Source: Nitrospira japonica (GTDB taxonomy: Bacteria; Nitrospirota; Thermodesulfovibrionia; Thermodesulfovibrionales; SM23-35). Taken from it: a stretch of 64,000 nt of DNA. Location: positions 1-64,000 of the forward strand of contig DYFC01000060.1 in the NCBI GenBank assembly GCA_020725385.1, in the 5' to 3' direction. Within the stretch, counting starts at the first letter, position 1. Each line of letters begins with the position of its first letter. A program made the position numbers and the translations under genes. Below are positions 1 to 8,093 of the stretch, piece by piece. A model generated the notes under the pieces. It did no database searches. It was not told the DNA's origin and worked only from the letters and a program-made list of their open reading frames with translations.

Positions 1-2
1 AT

Positions 3-116
3 ATTACTAAGCTACAAAATAAACTTATGGGATTGGTTACATCAAAAAACAATATAAAAAAGAAAGGTAATTTCGTTTATAATTTTAATGAGGCAACAGA
101 GAAACTTTTCGTTTAG
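3..116 (+). CDS. C-terminal tail of an unidentified gene cut by the window edge
   Basis: Frame 3 is open from the window edge to a TAG and encodes a lysine- and asparagine-rich tail (begins ITKLQNKLMGL, ends EATEKLFV). The other two plus frames close early, so a real gene tail is plausible, but 37 residues are too few to assign a family. No start is visible because it would lie outside the window. Confidence 0.3.
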   Translation: MTKLQNKLMGLVTSKNNIKKKGNFVYNFNEATEKLFV

Positions 117-136
117 ATTTTTATGTGAGGCAACAG
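90..136. repeat. Two direct copies of GAGGCAACAG
   Basis: The decamer GAGGCAACAG occurs at 90-99 and 127-136, in the end of the partial upstream gene and just after it. It may be chance or the tail of a dispersed repeat. No other copy was noticed. Confidence 0.35.
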
Positions 137-156
137 GGAAAAATATATCATTTTAA

Positions 157-184
157 TTGCATTTTGAGCAATCTAAAATATAAA
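157..184 (+). promoter_or_regulatory. Candidate sigma-70 promoter for the MFS gene
   Basis: TTGCAT (157-162), 16-nt spacer, TATAAA (179-184). The predicted start near 191 gives a leader of about 37 nt and leaves the AAAAGGA ribosome site (216-221) ahead of the CTG proposed as the start. Confidence 0.5.
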
Positions 185-227
185 ATTCTATTTTATTGTT
201 TTAGAAATTAATTAAAAAGGATCGGAT

Positions 228-1475
228 CTGGAGAAAGAAATATTAAATAACCAATACAGGGGGAAAACTTTTCATTATGCATGGATTATTCTTGCTGTTG
301 GAACACTCGTTGTATTCGGCTCTTTAGGTTTGGCCCGGTTTGGTTATACGATGGTTCTGCCTGCCATGCAATCAGAACTCGGGTTAAGTAACACAGAAAC
401 AGGTGGAATTGCAACCGCAAATCTGATTGGTTATTTAATATTATCGGTTTCAGGTGGAGCACTTGCAGCAAGATACGGCCCGCGTATTGTTATCAGCACA
501 GGTCTTGCTATCGCAGGAATTTCAATGATTATGACAGGATTCTCAAATAATTTTGTGACTGTCTCCTTTTGGAGAGCTATTACTGGTATTGGAAGCGGAG
601 CAAGCAATGTTCCTGCAATAGGGTTACTTGCTGCATGGTTTGCACAACATCGTCGTGGACTTGCTTCCGGAATCGGTGTAACAGGTTCATCCTTAGCTTT
701 GATTGTATTGGGTATTTCAGTTCCTTATATACTTAAAATTACAGGAAATGAAGGTTGGCGTATTTGCTGGTTTATTTTTGGAGGGTTTACCATATTGCTC
801 TCAGCACTCTCAATTACTGTTCTAAGGAATAATCCTGCAGAAATGGGTATTCTTCCTGTTGGTGTGACTGAGAAAACCATTACTGAAATCACAGGCAGAG
901 ATAAACTAAAATGGTCAAAAGTTTACCAGTCAGGCAAAGTATGGCATCTTGGAATAATATATATTGCTTTTGGTTTTTCATACATTATCTACATTACTTT
1001 CTTTTCTAAATATCTTATCTCTGAAATTAATTTTACACAGGAAGCAGCTGGAAGATTGTTTATGCTTATGGGATGGTTCAGTCTTTTCTGTGGACTCATA
1101 TGGGGTGCTTTTTCAGATAAATTTGGACGTAAGACAGCACTTATAATTGTTTATTTAATTCAGTCAGCTTCATTTTTAATATTCGCACTTTTTCAAACAT
1201 GTACAGGCGCAATAATTTCTGCTTTTTTATTTGGAATATCAGCATGGAGTATTCCTGCAATTATGGCTGCAACCTGTGGGGATATACTCGGGCCAAAATT
1301 AGCTCCTGCCGGACTTGGTTTTGTTACATTATTTTTTGGAATAGGTCAGGCAACGGGTCCTGGCATTGCAGGGATGCTTGCTGATACATTTCATTCATTT
1401 TCACCTGCGCTGTTGCTTGCATCGCTTGTGGCAATAACAGGAGCAATAGGATCAGCTATGTTGAGAAAAACGTGA
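228..1475 (+). CDS. MFS transporter (YbfB/OFA-like)
   Basis: Twelve-helix major facilitator permease of the inner membrane; substrate unknown. The RFGYTMVLPAM signature in helix 1 and the GAFSDKFGRK loop between the two halves fit YbfB/YjiJ or oxalate/formate-antiporter-like MFS proteins. The ORF track begins at a TTG (330) inside helix 1. The frame is open back to 214 and encodes a sensible cytoplasmic N-terminus (EKEILNNQYRGKTFHYAW). No ATG, GTG or TTG exists there, so I place the start at CTG 228, six nt after AAAAGGA. The start codon is uncertain; the N-terminal extension is well supported. Confidence 0.8.
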   Translation: MEKEILNNQYRGKTFHYAWIILAVGTLVVFGSLGLARFGYTMVLPAMQSELGLSNTETGGIATANLIGYLILSVSGGALAARYGPRIVISTGLAIAGISMIMTGFSNNFVTVSFWRAITGIGSGASNVPAIGLLAAWFAQHRRGLASGIGVTGSSLALIVLGISVPYILKITGNEGWRICWFIFGGFTILLSALSITVLRNNPAEMGILPVGVTEKTITEITGRDKLKWSKVYQSGKVWHLGIIYIAFGFSYIIYITFFSKYLISEINFTQEAAGRLFMLMGWFSLFCGLIWGAFSDKFGRKTALIIVYLIQSASFLIFALFQTCTGAIISAFLFGISAWSIPAIMAATCGDILGPKLAPAGLGFVTLFFGIGQATGPGIAGMLADTFHSFSPALLLASLVAITGAIGSAMLRKT

Positions 1476-1548
1476 TTCTCTAACTGGTCGAACAGTTTAC
1501 AGTTTACGCTTCACGTTATATGAGCAATGTTTGTATTTTTAGTTAACT

Positions 1549-1734
1549 TTATATTTTCAGACAATCTTCACGCCACAAGCATTCGGTCTGATCGCAATAA
1601 TTATTTTGGGCGGTGCCAAAACATTCGAAATTCCCTTCAGCTTTTTGTATAGCACGAATTATATTTTCTTTATTCATTTTCCCGACCTTAACACCTTTTG
1701 ACCTGGCAATTTCCTTTACCTGTTTAAGGTTCAT
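1549..1734 (-). CDS. SAP-like small protein
   Basis: 61 residues. The first half (VKEIARSKGVKVGKMNKENI) has the helix-extended-helix pattern of SAP-type nucleic-acid-binding motifs. The second half has three cysteines and the ending CDQTECLWREDCL. I recall similar short proteins in Deltaproteobacteria and Nitrospirota; their function is unknown. A strong AAAGGAGG site precedes the ATG. It is the last gene of the nadE-to-nadC block, 36 nt past nadC. Confidence 0.8.
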   Translation of the reverse strand: MNLKQVKEIARSKGVKVGKMNKENIIRAIQKAEGNFECFGTAQNNYCDQTECLWREDCLKI

Positions 1735-1770
1735 TGTATAGCCTCCTTTTTGTAAAAAGAATATAGCAGA

Positions 1771-2595
1771 TTACCCTACAATTTTCAAGGAAATATCAGA
1801 AGATGGCGCAGAATGTGTAATTGCTCCAATAGAAATGAGATTAACTCCTGTTTCAGCAATGGACCTGATATTTTTTAATGTTACATTACCTGAAACTTCG
1901 AGTACAACTTTTTTATTAGCTATTCTTACTGCTTTTTTAATATCTTCCAATTTCATATTATCAAGCATAACAACATCTGCTCCTGCATCTATTGCTTCAA
2001 TAAGCTCCTGAACTGACCCAACTTCAACTTCTATTTTCTGAAGATGATTGCAGGATTTTTTTGCAAGCTTTATAGTCTTTTTTATTCCACCTGCTGCTTT
2101 TATGTGATTGTCCTTAATCAAAATTCCATCAAACAGACCGAATCTATGGTTAAAGCCCCCGCCTATTTTAACAGCGTATTTTTCCATGATTCTCAAGCAA
2201 GGAGAAGTTTTTCTTGTATCAACTACTTTTGCATTAGTACCCTGAATTTTCTTTACAAAAAGAGAAGTTAAGGTTGCTACGCCCGATAGCCTTTGGAGAA
2301 TATTGAGACATGTTCGTTCACCATATAGAATTGAACGTGTTCTACCTTGAAGTTCAGCAATTATATCACCTTTTTTTACATCAGCGCCATCATCTATAAA
2401 AGCTTTAAAAGCCAATTCAGGGTCAATAACACTGAAAACTTTTATTGCGAAAGGTATTCCTGCAAGTACGAATCTGGATTTTGCGATTATATGTGCGGTT
2501 GAAACACTATTTTCCGGAATTGTTAGAGATGTTGTAATATCTCCAAACCCTATGTCTTCCTGAAGTGCGTATTTTATTAAATCAGATGGTTCCAT
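1771..2595 (-). CDS. nadC: Nicotinate-nucleotide pyrophosphorylase (carboxylating)
   Basis: Quinolinate phosphoribosyltransferase: turns quinolinate and PRPP into nicotinate mononucleotide, CO2 and PPi in de novo NAD synthesis. The 274-aa length is typical. The N-domain has EDIGFGDITTSL; the alpha/beta barrel has GERTCLNILQRLSG, VVDTRKTSPCLR (substrate arginine), KIGGGFNHRFGLFDGILIKDNH and VMLDNM, then the C-terminal glycine loop LISIGAITHSA. It abuts the 162-aa unknown gene upstream without a gap, so it is cotranscribed with valS. nadE lies 5.5 kb away on the same strand, so two NAD genes share this block. Confidence 0.96.
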   Translation of the reverse strand: MEPSDLIKYALQEDIGFGDITTSLTIPENSVSTAHIIAKSRFVLAGIPFAIKVFSVIDPELAFKAFIDDGADVKKGDIIAELQGRTRSILYGERTCLNILQRLSGVATLTSLFVKKIQGTNAKVVDTRKTSPCLRIMEKYAVKIGGGFNHRFGLFDGILIKDNHIKAAGGIKKTIKLAKKSCNHLQKIEVEVGSVQELIEAIDAGADVVMLDNMKLEDIKKAVRIANKKVVLEVSGNVTLKNIRSIAETGVNLISIGAITHSAPSSDISLKIVG

Positions 2596-3084
2596 TTACT
2601 TTTTTCTCGTTAAGAGTGAGAAAAAGCCCCATAAACCTCCTAAGACAGATCCAAGAGCAAGCGCTGATTTCCAATCAAGCAAGGTAGTTATATTTCCCTC
2701 AACTTTATTACCTATTACCATAAAAGCAGAGGTATTTTCCGATTTTATTTCTTTTGCAGCAATTATTCCAACAGCTGACCTGTTCGATACAGCATTTTCT
2801 CTTGAAATAGTAACAGGGCTTAGGGAATAATTTATGGAAACTTTATCAGCAGCAGTAACTGTACTTATACTTTGGTTAAGATTAACCTCATTTCCTTTAA
2901 GTAAAGCTGTAGCTCCCTGAATTACCTCAACCTTTTCTCCATCAATACTAAGTGCGCCAACTTGCTGAAGTTCAATATGACTACCCTCAACAGAGCGTAT
3001 TGTACTTTGATTAACTTTAACAAATTCGCCTTCAAGAAATTCTATATCACTTTTTTCTATTTCTTTTCCTTTTTTAACTTTCAT
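2596..3084 (-). CDS. Unknown protein with beta-rich repeats and C-terminal membrane anchor
   Basis: 162 residues I cannot assign. About 130 residues of short alternating beta-like segments (VEGSHIELQQVGALSIDGEKVEVIQG style, roughly 20 residues apart) suggest a beta-helix or solenoid. One hydrophobic helix (LALGSVLGGLWGFFSLL) and a basic RKK tail follow, giving a tail-anchored layout with the bulk in the cytoplasm. The ATG overlaps the valS stop (TAATG) and nadC follows directly, so the gene is translationally coupled to valS. A bactofilin-like fold is possible but no motif proves it. Confidence 0.75.
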   Translation of the reverse strand: MKVKKGKEIEKSDIEFLEGEFVKVNQSTIRSVEGSHIELQQVGALSIDGEKVEVIQGATALLKGNEVNLNQSISTVTAADKVSINYSLSPVTISRENAVSNRSAVGIIAAKEIKSENTSAFMVIGNKVEGNITTLLDWKSALALGSVLGGLWGFFSLLTRKK

Positions 3085-5762
3085 TATTTCCCCTCCGCTT
3101 CTTTTAAAAGTTTAATGCTCTCAAAAATTCTGTCCCTTATATGGACAAACTCGTTGTACCTTGCCTTTTCTTTTTCAACTATATCACGTGGCGCTTTTTT
3201 AATAAAATCGTCATTAAAAAGTTTTTTATTGAGAGAGGAGATGGAAGCCTCTACTTTTTTAATCTCTTTAGTAAGTCTTTCTATTTCAGAAGAAATATCA
3301 AGAATGCCTTTAAGCGGGACATAAATTTCCATTTTACTCTTTACAGAAGTAGCTGAACCCTCAGGTTTTTTTATGTCCCTGCCAATAGTAATTTTATCAC
3401 ATTTTGCGAGGCTCTTTATATAATTTAAATTTTCAATAATTATTTTTTCTACATCATCTGAATGAGTCTTAATAAAGACATTCAATTTTGCTGAAGGAGA
3501 TATATTAAGCTCTCCCCTGACCGTTCTTATACCCGTAATAGCATCTATAACAAAAGACATTTTTTCTTCAGCATTTAAATCTCTTTTTAGATTTTCAGGA
3601 AATGAAGAAATCATGATGCTTTCAACCGGTTCGCTTTCCATTAAATGAGGTATTTTCTGCCATATTTCTTCTGTAATAAAGGGCATGAAAGGATGAAGCA
3701 TTTTTAAAGATGCTTCAAGAGAATAAATAAGACACCATGAAGCTTCCTTGTAGTAAATATCATCCTGCAACTGCAATTTTGACATCTCGATATACCAGTC
3801 ACAGAATTCATGCCAGATGAATTGATAAATACTATTGGCAGCATCATTAAAACGATAATCTTCAAGAGATGCATTTACTTCATCTATTGTTAATGCAAGT
3901 CTGCTCAAAATCCATCTGCCGGCAAGACTTAAATTTTCAGGGCATGATAGTTTCTTATCTTGCTTTAAATTCATTAAAATAAATCTCGCTGCATTCCATA
4001 TCTTATTAACAAAATGCCTGTAGCCCTCGACTCTTTCTTCAGAAAATTTAATATCTCTTCCTTGAGCAGCAAAAGCTGCCAACGTAAATCTGAAAGCATC
4101 GGTGCCATATTTGTCCATCATTATCAGAGGATCAATTACATTACCTTTTGATTTAGACATTTTCTGGCCTTTTATATCCCTTACCAGCGCATGTATATAA
4201 ACATCCCTGAAAGGTACATCTTTCATAAATTTTAATCCCATCATTATCATTCTTGCTACCCAGAAGAAGATAATATCAAAACCTGTTACAAGAACACTTG
4301 TTGGATAATAGGTTTTAAGGTCTTCTGTGTTTTCAGGCCATCCAAAAGTTGAAAAAGGCCACAAAGCTGATGAAAACCAGGTGTCAAGAACATCGTCATC
4401 CTGTTTTATTTCTGATGAATTGCAATAAGGGCATTTTTCAGGCGTAACTCTTGATACAATTATCCCTTTTTTCTTCTGGCACTCATCATTTTGCATCTTA
4501 AGGCAATACCAGACAGGAATTCTATGGCCCCACCATATCTGACGTGATATACACCAATCTTTTATGTCTTCCATCCATGCAAAATATGTATTTTCCCATG
4601 AGGATGGAATAATTTTTATTCTGCCTTCTCTTACAGCCTTAATAGCTTCATCAGCAAGTGATTTAACGCTCACATACCATTGTGGTGTTGACAGAGGTTC
4701 GGTGATTGTCTTGCACCTATAACAATGACCGATGGCGTGTTTATGTTCTACCTGTTTTTCTATGAGTCCGAGTTCTTTCAAATCATTCAGAACTGCTTTT
4801 CTGCATTCATATCTGTCAAGACCTGCATATTTCTTACCAGCCAAAGCTGTCATTTTCCCATCATCACCTATTACAGTGATGAATTCAAGTTGTGGACTCT
4901 GTCTTTTTGCCATGGCTTCATCATTAAAATCATGCGCTGGTGTGACTTTAACAGCACCTGTTCCAAAGGAAGGATCGACTGCTGAATCTGATATAACTGG
5001 AATTTTTCTTCCTGTTAATGGTAGCTCAAGAACCAAACCAATATAATCTTTATACCTTTCATCTTCGGGATTTACAGCAACAGCAGTATCTCCAAGCATT
5101 GTTTCAGGTCTTGTGGTTGCAACAATTATATACTTATCAGACTTCCCTGCTATGGGGTATTTTATATAAGTTAATCTTCCATCAATTTCTTCATGTTCAA
5201 CTTCAAGGTCTGAAAGAGCTGTATGGCAGCGAGGACACCAGTTTATCAAACGATTATCACGATATATAAGCCCTTCCTCGTATAATCTTACAAAAACTTC
5301 TCTTACAGCAATGGAAAGACCTTCATCAAGTGTGAATCTTTCTCTTGTCCAGTCACATGATGCCCCAAGTCTTTTTAATTGGTGAATTATTGTCCCGCCT
5401 GACTCAGCTTTCCATTTCCATACTCTTTTTATAAAAGCTTCCCTACCGAGAGAATGTCTATCAAGTCCTTCGGCTGCCAGCTGTTTTTCAACAACATTTT
5501 GTGTCGCTATACCAGCATGGTCTGTTCCGGGGAGCCATAGTACTTTATATCCTTTCATTCTTTTCCATCTTGAAAGAATATCCTGTAAAACAGTATTTAG
5601 CGCATGCCCCATGTGCAGAGAGCCAGTAACATTTGGAGGGGGGATAACCAAAGAATATGGAATGCCGGTATTTTTAGGGTCTGGAGTAAAAAATCCCTTT
5701 AAAACCCAAAAATTATACCAGCTTTCTTCTAAGCCGTGTGGATTAAAACCTTTTTCTAAAAT
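3084..5762 (-). CDS. valS: Valyl-tRNA synthetase
   Basis: Class I aminoacyl-tRNA synthetase charging tRNA-Val. HIGH motif in PPPNVTGSLHMGHALN, editing-domain motifs (TTRPETMLGDTAVAVNP), KMSKSKGN, anticodon-binding domain and a C-terminal coiled coil. The track starts at TTG 5651, which loses a conserved N-terminus: upstream in frame is LEKGFNPHGLEESWYNFWVL, the normal ValRS beginning. There is no ATG/GTG/TTG in that extension; the best start is ATT at 5762, just after AAGG and overlapping the stop of the upstream response regulator. The extended length, about 892 aa, is normal. Start codon uncertain, extension confident. Confidence 0.93.
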   Translation of the reverse strand: MLEKGFNPHGLEESWYNFWVLKGFFTPDPKNTGIPYSLVIPPPNVTGSLHMGHALNTVLQDILSRWKRMKGYKVLWLPGTDHAGIATQNVVEKQLAAEGLDRHSLGREAFIKRVWKWKAESGGTIIHQLKRLGASCDWTRERFTLDEGLSIAVREVFVRLYEEGLIYRDNRLINWCPRCHTALSDLEVEHEEIDGRLTYIKYPIAGKSDKYIIVATTRPETMLGDTAVAVNPEDERYKDYIGLVLELPLTGRKIPVISDSAVDPSFGTGAVKVTPAHDFNDEAMAKRQSPQLEFITVIGDDGKMTALAGKKYAGLDRYECRKAVLNDLKELGLIEKQVEHKHAIGHCYRCKTITEPLSTPQWYVSVKSLADEAIKAVREGRIKIIPSSWENTYFAWMEDIKDWCISRQIWWGHRIPVWYCLKMQNDECQKKKGIIVSRVTPEKCPYCNSSEIKQDDDVLDTWFSSALWPFSTFGWPENTEDLKTYYPTSVLVTGFDIIFFWVARMIMMGLKFMKDVPFRDVYIHALVRDIKGQKMSKSKGNVIDPLIMMDKYGTDAFRFTLAAFAAQGRDIKFSEERVEGYRHFVNKIWNAARFILMNLKQDKKLSCPENLSLAGRWILSRLALTIDEVNASLEDYRFNDAANSIYQFIWHEFCDWYIEMSKLQLQDDIYYKEASWCLIYSLEASLKMLHPFMPFITEEIWQKIPHLMESEPVESIMISSFPENLKRDLNAEEKMSFVIDAITGIRTVRGELNISPSAKLNVFIKTHSDDVEKIIIENLNYIKSLAKCDKITIGRDIKKPEGSATSVKSKMEIYVPLKGILDISSEIERLTKEIKKVEASISSLNKKLFNDDFIKKAPRDIVEKEKARYNEFVHIRDRIFESIKLLKEAEGK

Positions 5763-6745
5763 TCTGACCTTATCCTCTCTATTTCTTTAGAAATCATAGT
5801 CTCAGCAAGGTCAGGAACTGTTTCCCAGATTACCTTTTCAACTTCTTTTGCGAGGGATTCAAGTGAGCCCTTAAGCATATCTTTAAGCATTCTTTCTACG
5901 AGGTCCGGAGCTACTTCCCATAGCACCTTTTCGATAGAATCCTTAAATAAGGGTGTAAGAGTTGATATTATAGATTCTTTAATATCCAGAGAACTTAAAA
6001 AGCTACTAATTCTTTCGTTTACAACTGATTTAAATTGTTCCTCGAATTCTTCTCTGGAAGGAAGACTAATTTCCGCAGGCGCAACTTTTAGTTCCTTAAC
6101 TTCAGGTTTTTCGGGTGTTATAACCGGTTTTTCCTCAACTGCTTCTTCTATCCCAGCGATTACTTCTGCTTCTGCAGCAAAGATTTCTTCTGTGCCAGCA
6201 AATATTTCTTCTCCCTCTTCTTCAACAGGCAAAGCTTCAGTTTTGACTTCTTCAGGTGTCTCTTCAAAAGCCCATAAGTCTTCTTCAATAGCAACTTCAG
6301 AAGTTGGTATTTCTGGAGTTATAGCTTCAGCCTCGATAATAGGCTCTTCTATTGCTTCAGCTTCGGCAAAAGCTGTAGAAGCTGTAAGCAAAGAATTAAT
6401 CTTGCTGATAAGTTCCTGTGATTCAAAAGGTTTTATTATAAAGTCATCTGCCCTGACCTGTTTTGCAAGCTCTTCGTCAATTGGTTCAAAAGCACCTGTA
6501 AGTAATATAACAGGTATATCGGCCATTGCTGGGTCCTGTTTAATCTTTTCACACAATTGATAGCCATTCATCTTGGGCATTTCTATATCGGCAAGTATGA
6601 CATCAGGTTTAAAGGATGCAATAGCATTAAGAGCTTCTTCGCCATTAGAAACAGATTTTATCTCAAAGTCCTCCTCGGCGAGTATAAGCTCTACAACTTT
6701 CTGAATTGTAATACTATCATCTGCCAAAAGAAGTTTGTGTGACAC
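5756..6745 (-). CDS. Response regulator with acidic linker and repeated C-terminal helices
   Basis: Receiver domain (residues 1-120: DD at 9-10, phospho-acceptor Asp53 in LADIEMPKMNG, LLTG, and the IKPF lysine), then a Glu/Ala/Pro-rich linker of about 100 residues, then a helical C-domain. That domain has two related units, EKVLWEVAPDLVERML and EKVIWETVPDLAETMI. No DNA-binding or enzymatic output domain is visible, so it may act by protein contacts; partners are unknown. The start is GTG after AGAGGTGA. valS overlaps its 3' end. No histidine kinase is adjacent. Confidence 0.9.
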   Translation of the reverse strand: MSHKLLLADDSITIQKVVELILAEEDFEIKSVSNGEEALNAIASFKPDVILADIEMPKMNGYQLCEKIKQDPAMADIPVILLTGAFEPIDEELAKQVRADDFIIKPFESQELISKINSLLTASTAFAEAEAIEEPIIEAEAITPEIPTSEVAIEEDLWAFEETPEEVKTEALPVEEEGEEIFAGTEEIFAAEAEVIAGIEEAVEEKPVITPEKPEVKELKVAPAEISLPSREEFEEQFKSVVNERISSFLSSLDIKESIISTLTPLFKDSIEKVLWEVAPDLVERMLKDMLKGSLESLAKEVEKVIWETVPDLAETMISKEIERIRSEF

Positions 6746-6821
6746 TATTCACCTCTTGTTATCTTATTCAAGAATTTTATTGCTAAGTATCAAAAAAGTC
6801 AAGAAAATTTCTCGCAAGGTA

Positions 6822-7646
6822 TTAAATTGATTTGATACTTATGTCATATAGTTCTTTTTTGCTTATACCAAACATCTCGGCAATTTTTTTAGCAGCCTCT
6901 TTTCTACCAAAACCCTTCTTCATCAAGCTATGTAATTCTATGAGAGCTTCATCTATATTTTTGTTTTGTACAGGACTAAGCCCTTCTATAACAAGAACAT
7001 ATTCTCCTGCTATTTTTGTTCCCATAATATTATCTAATATATCCGGAAAATTTCCTCTTATTACCTCTTCATGTAATTTTGTAATTTCTTTAACAATTGC
7101 GGCCTTTCTGCCATGAAAAATTTCCGATATTTCTTTTAGTGTTTCTATAATTCTATGAGGAGCTTCATATATTACAACAGTTCTTTGTTCCCGGGATAAT
7201 TCATTTAATTTTTTCATTTTTTGGCTTTTCTTTGAAGGTAGAAATCCGATGAAAGTAAATTCATCCGTTGGTAGTCCTGAAATTGATAATGCAGCAATGG
7301 CAGCTGTAACTCCGGGAACTGATACAATCTGAATGTTTTCTTCAATTGCCTTATTTATCAGAAAAGAGCCAGGATCTGATATGCCCGGTGTTCCTGCATC
7401 GGAGATAAGTGCTATTGAATTTCCTTCTTTGAGTTTATTAATGATTTCTGCTGCTCTTGATTTTTCTTTCTCTTTCCAGTAGCTGATTAAAGGCTTTTTT
7501 ATACCGTAATGATTTAGTAATTTTAAAGAGTGACGGGTGTCTTCTACTGCTATAATATCTACTGCTTTTAAAATTCTTAAAGCGCGTAAGGTAATATCTT
7601 CAAGATTACCGATAGGTGTTGAAACAATGTATAGTGTACCGCTCAT
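6822..7646 (-). CDS. rsmI: 16S rRNA (cytidine-1402-2'-O)-methyltransferase
   Basis: SAM-dependent methylase of the tetrapyrrole-methylase fold that modifies C1402 in the decoding centre. YIVSTPIGNLEDITLRAL at the N-terminus, VEDTRHS, and the glycine-rich ALISDAGTPGISDPG and VPGVTA loops are diagnostic. 274 aa is the usual size, including the C-terminal helical extension. The ATG overlaps the stop of the preceding 85-aa gene, showing tight coupling within the nadE operon. Confidence 0.96.
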   Translation of the reverse strand: MSGTLYIVSTPIGNLEDITLRALRILKAVDIIAVEDTRHSLKLLNHYGIKKPLISYWKEKEKSRAAEIINKLKEGNSIALISDAGTPGISDPGSFLINKAIEENIQIVSVPGVTAAIAALSISGLPTDEFTFIGFLPSKKSQKMKKLNELSREQRTVVIYEAPHRIIETLKEISEIFHGRKAAIVKEITKLHEEVIRGNFPDILDNIMGTKIAGEYVLVIEGLSPVQNKNIDEALIELHSLMKKGFGRKEAAKKIAEMFGISKKELYDISIKSI

Positions 7647-7903
7647 TATTGAATATCGAGCAATTTTCTGAGACGCTTGTCAGCTTTTACTATTTCATCG
7701 ACATCGTCACCGGTTAGATCCCATGTGTATTTGCCTTCTGTAGTTCTTTTAAGCTTAATCTTTACAGGTTTTTTTGGTTTAATCTGCTGAATTTCAGGTT
7801 GTTTCTTGATCTGAATATTCTTATTTTCGGCTGATAAGCTAAAATTTGTTGTGAAAAATATAATGGTGAAACAAATTCCTATGATTGATAAAATCTTACG
7901 CAT
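7646..7903 (-). CDS. Small secreted protein of unknown function
   Basis: 85 residues: an N-terminal signal peptide (MRKILSIIGICFTIIFFTTNFSLSAEN), a Lys/Gln/Pro-rich stretch (KKPVKIKLKR), then EGKYTWDLTGDDVDEIVKADKRLRKLL. Likely periplasmic or secreted. It overlaps rsmI downstream and the zinc-ribbon gene upstream by single nucleotides, so it belongs to the same transcript. I do not recognise a family. Confidence 0.75.
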   Translation of the reverse strand: MRKILSIIGICFTIIFFTTNFSLSAENKNIQIKKQPEIQQIKPKKPVKIKLKRTTEGKYTWDLTGDDVDEIVKADKRLRKLLDIQ

Positions 7904-8091
7904 CAGTATTTTATCCCCTTTTCTAATTTGAAAGTCTTAATAGTGGAAGTCGTCCACCCGATTGAATATGATTGACCGCATTTAGGGCATATAAGACCTA
8001 TATATGTTTTGCCTTTATTTTTCTTAAAAAAAACATGAAAGCCTTTTTCGTATCCGCATTCAATACAAATTCTTATTTCTTCGAAATTCAT
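7903..8091 (-). CDS. Small zinc-ribbon protein
   Basis: 62 residues with two Cys pairs, CIECGYEKG and CPKCGQS, spaced as in a rubredoxin-like zinc ribbon. No DNA-binding or enzymatic domain is present. It sits 2 nt after nadE and overlaps the secreted-protein gene, so it is part of the nadE-rsmI operon. Function unknown. Confidence 0.75.
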   Translation of the reverse strand: MNFEEIRICIECGYEKGFHVFFKKNKGKTYIGLICPKCGQSYSIGWTTSTIKTFKLEKGIKY

Positions 8092-8093
8092 AA

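Noticed and set aside
90-136. CRISPR-like direct repeat
   Set aside because: Only two 10-nt copies, no regular spacers and no cas genes in the window.
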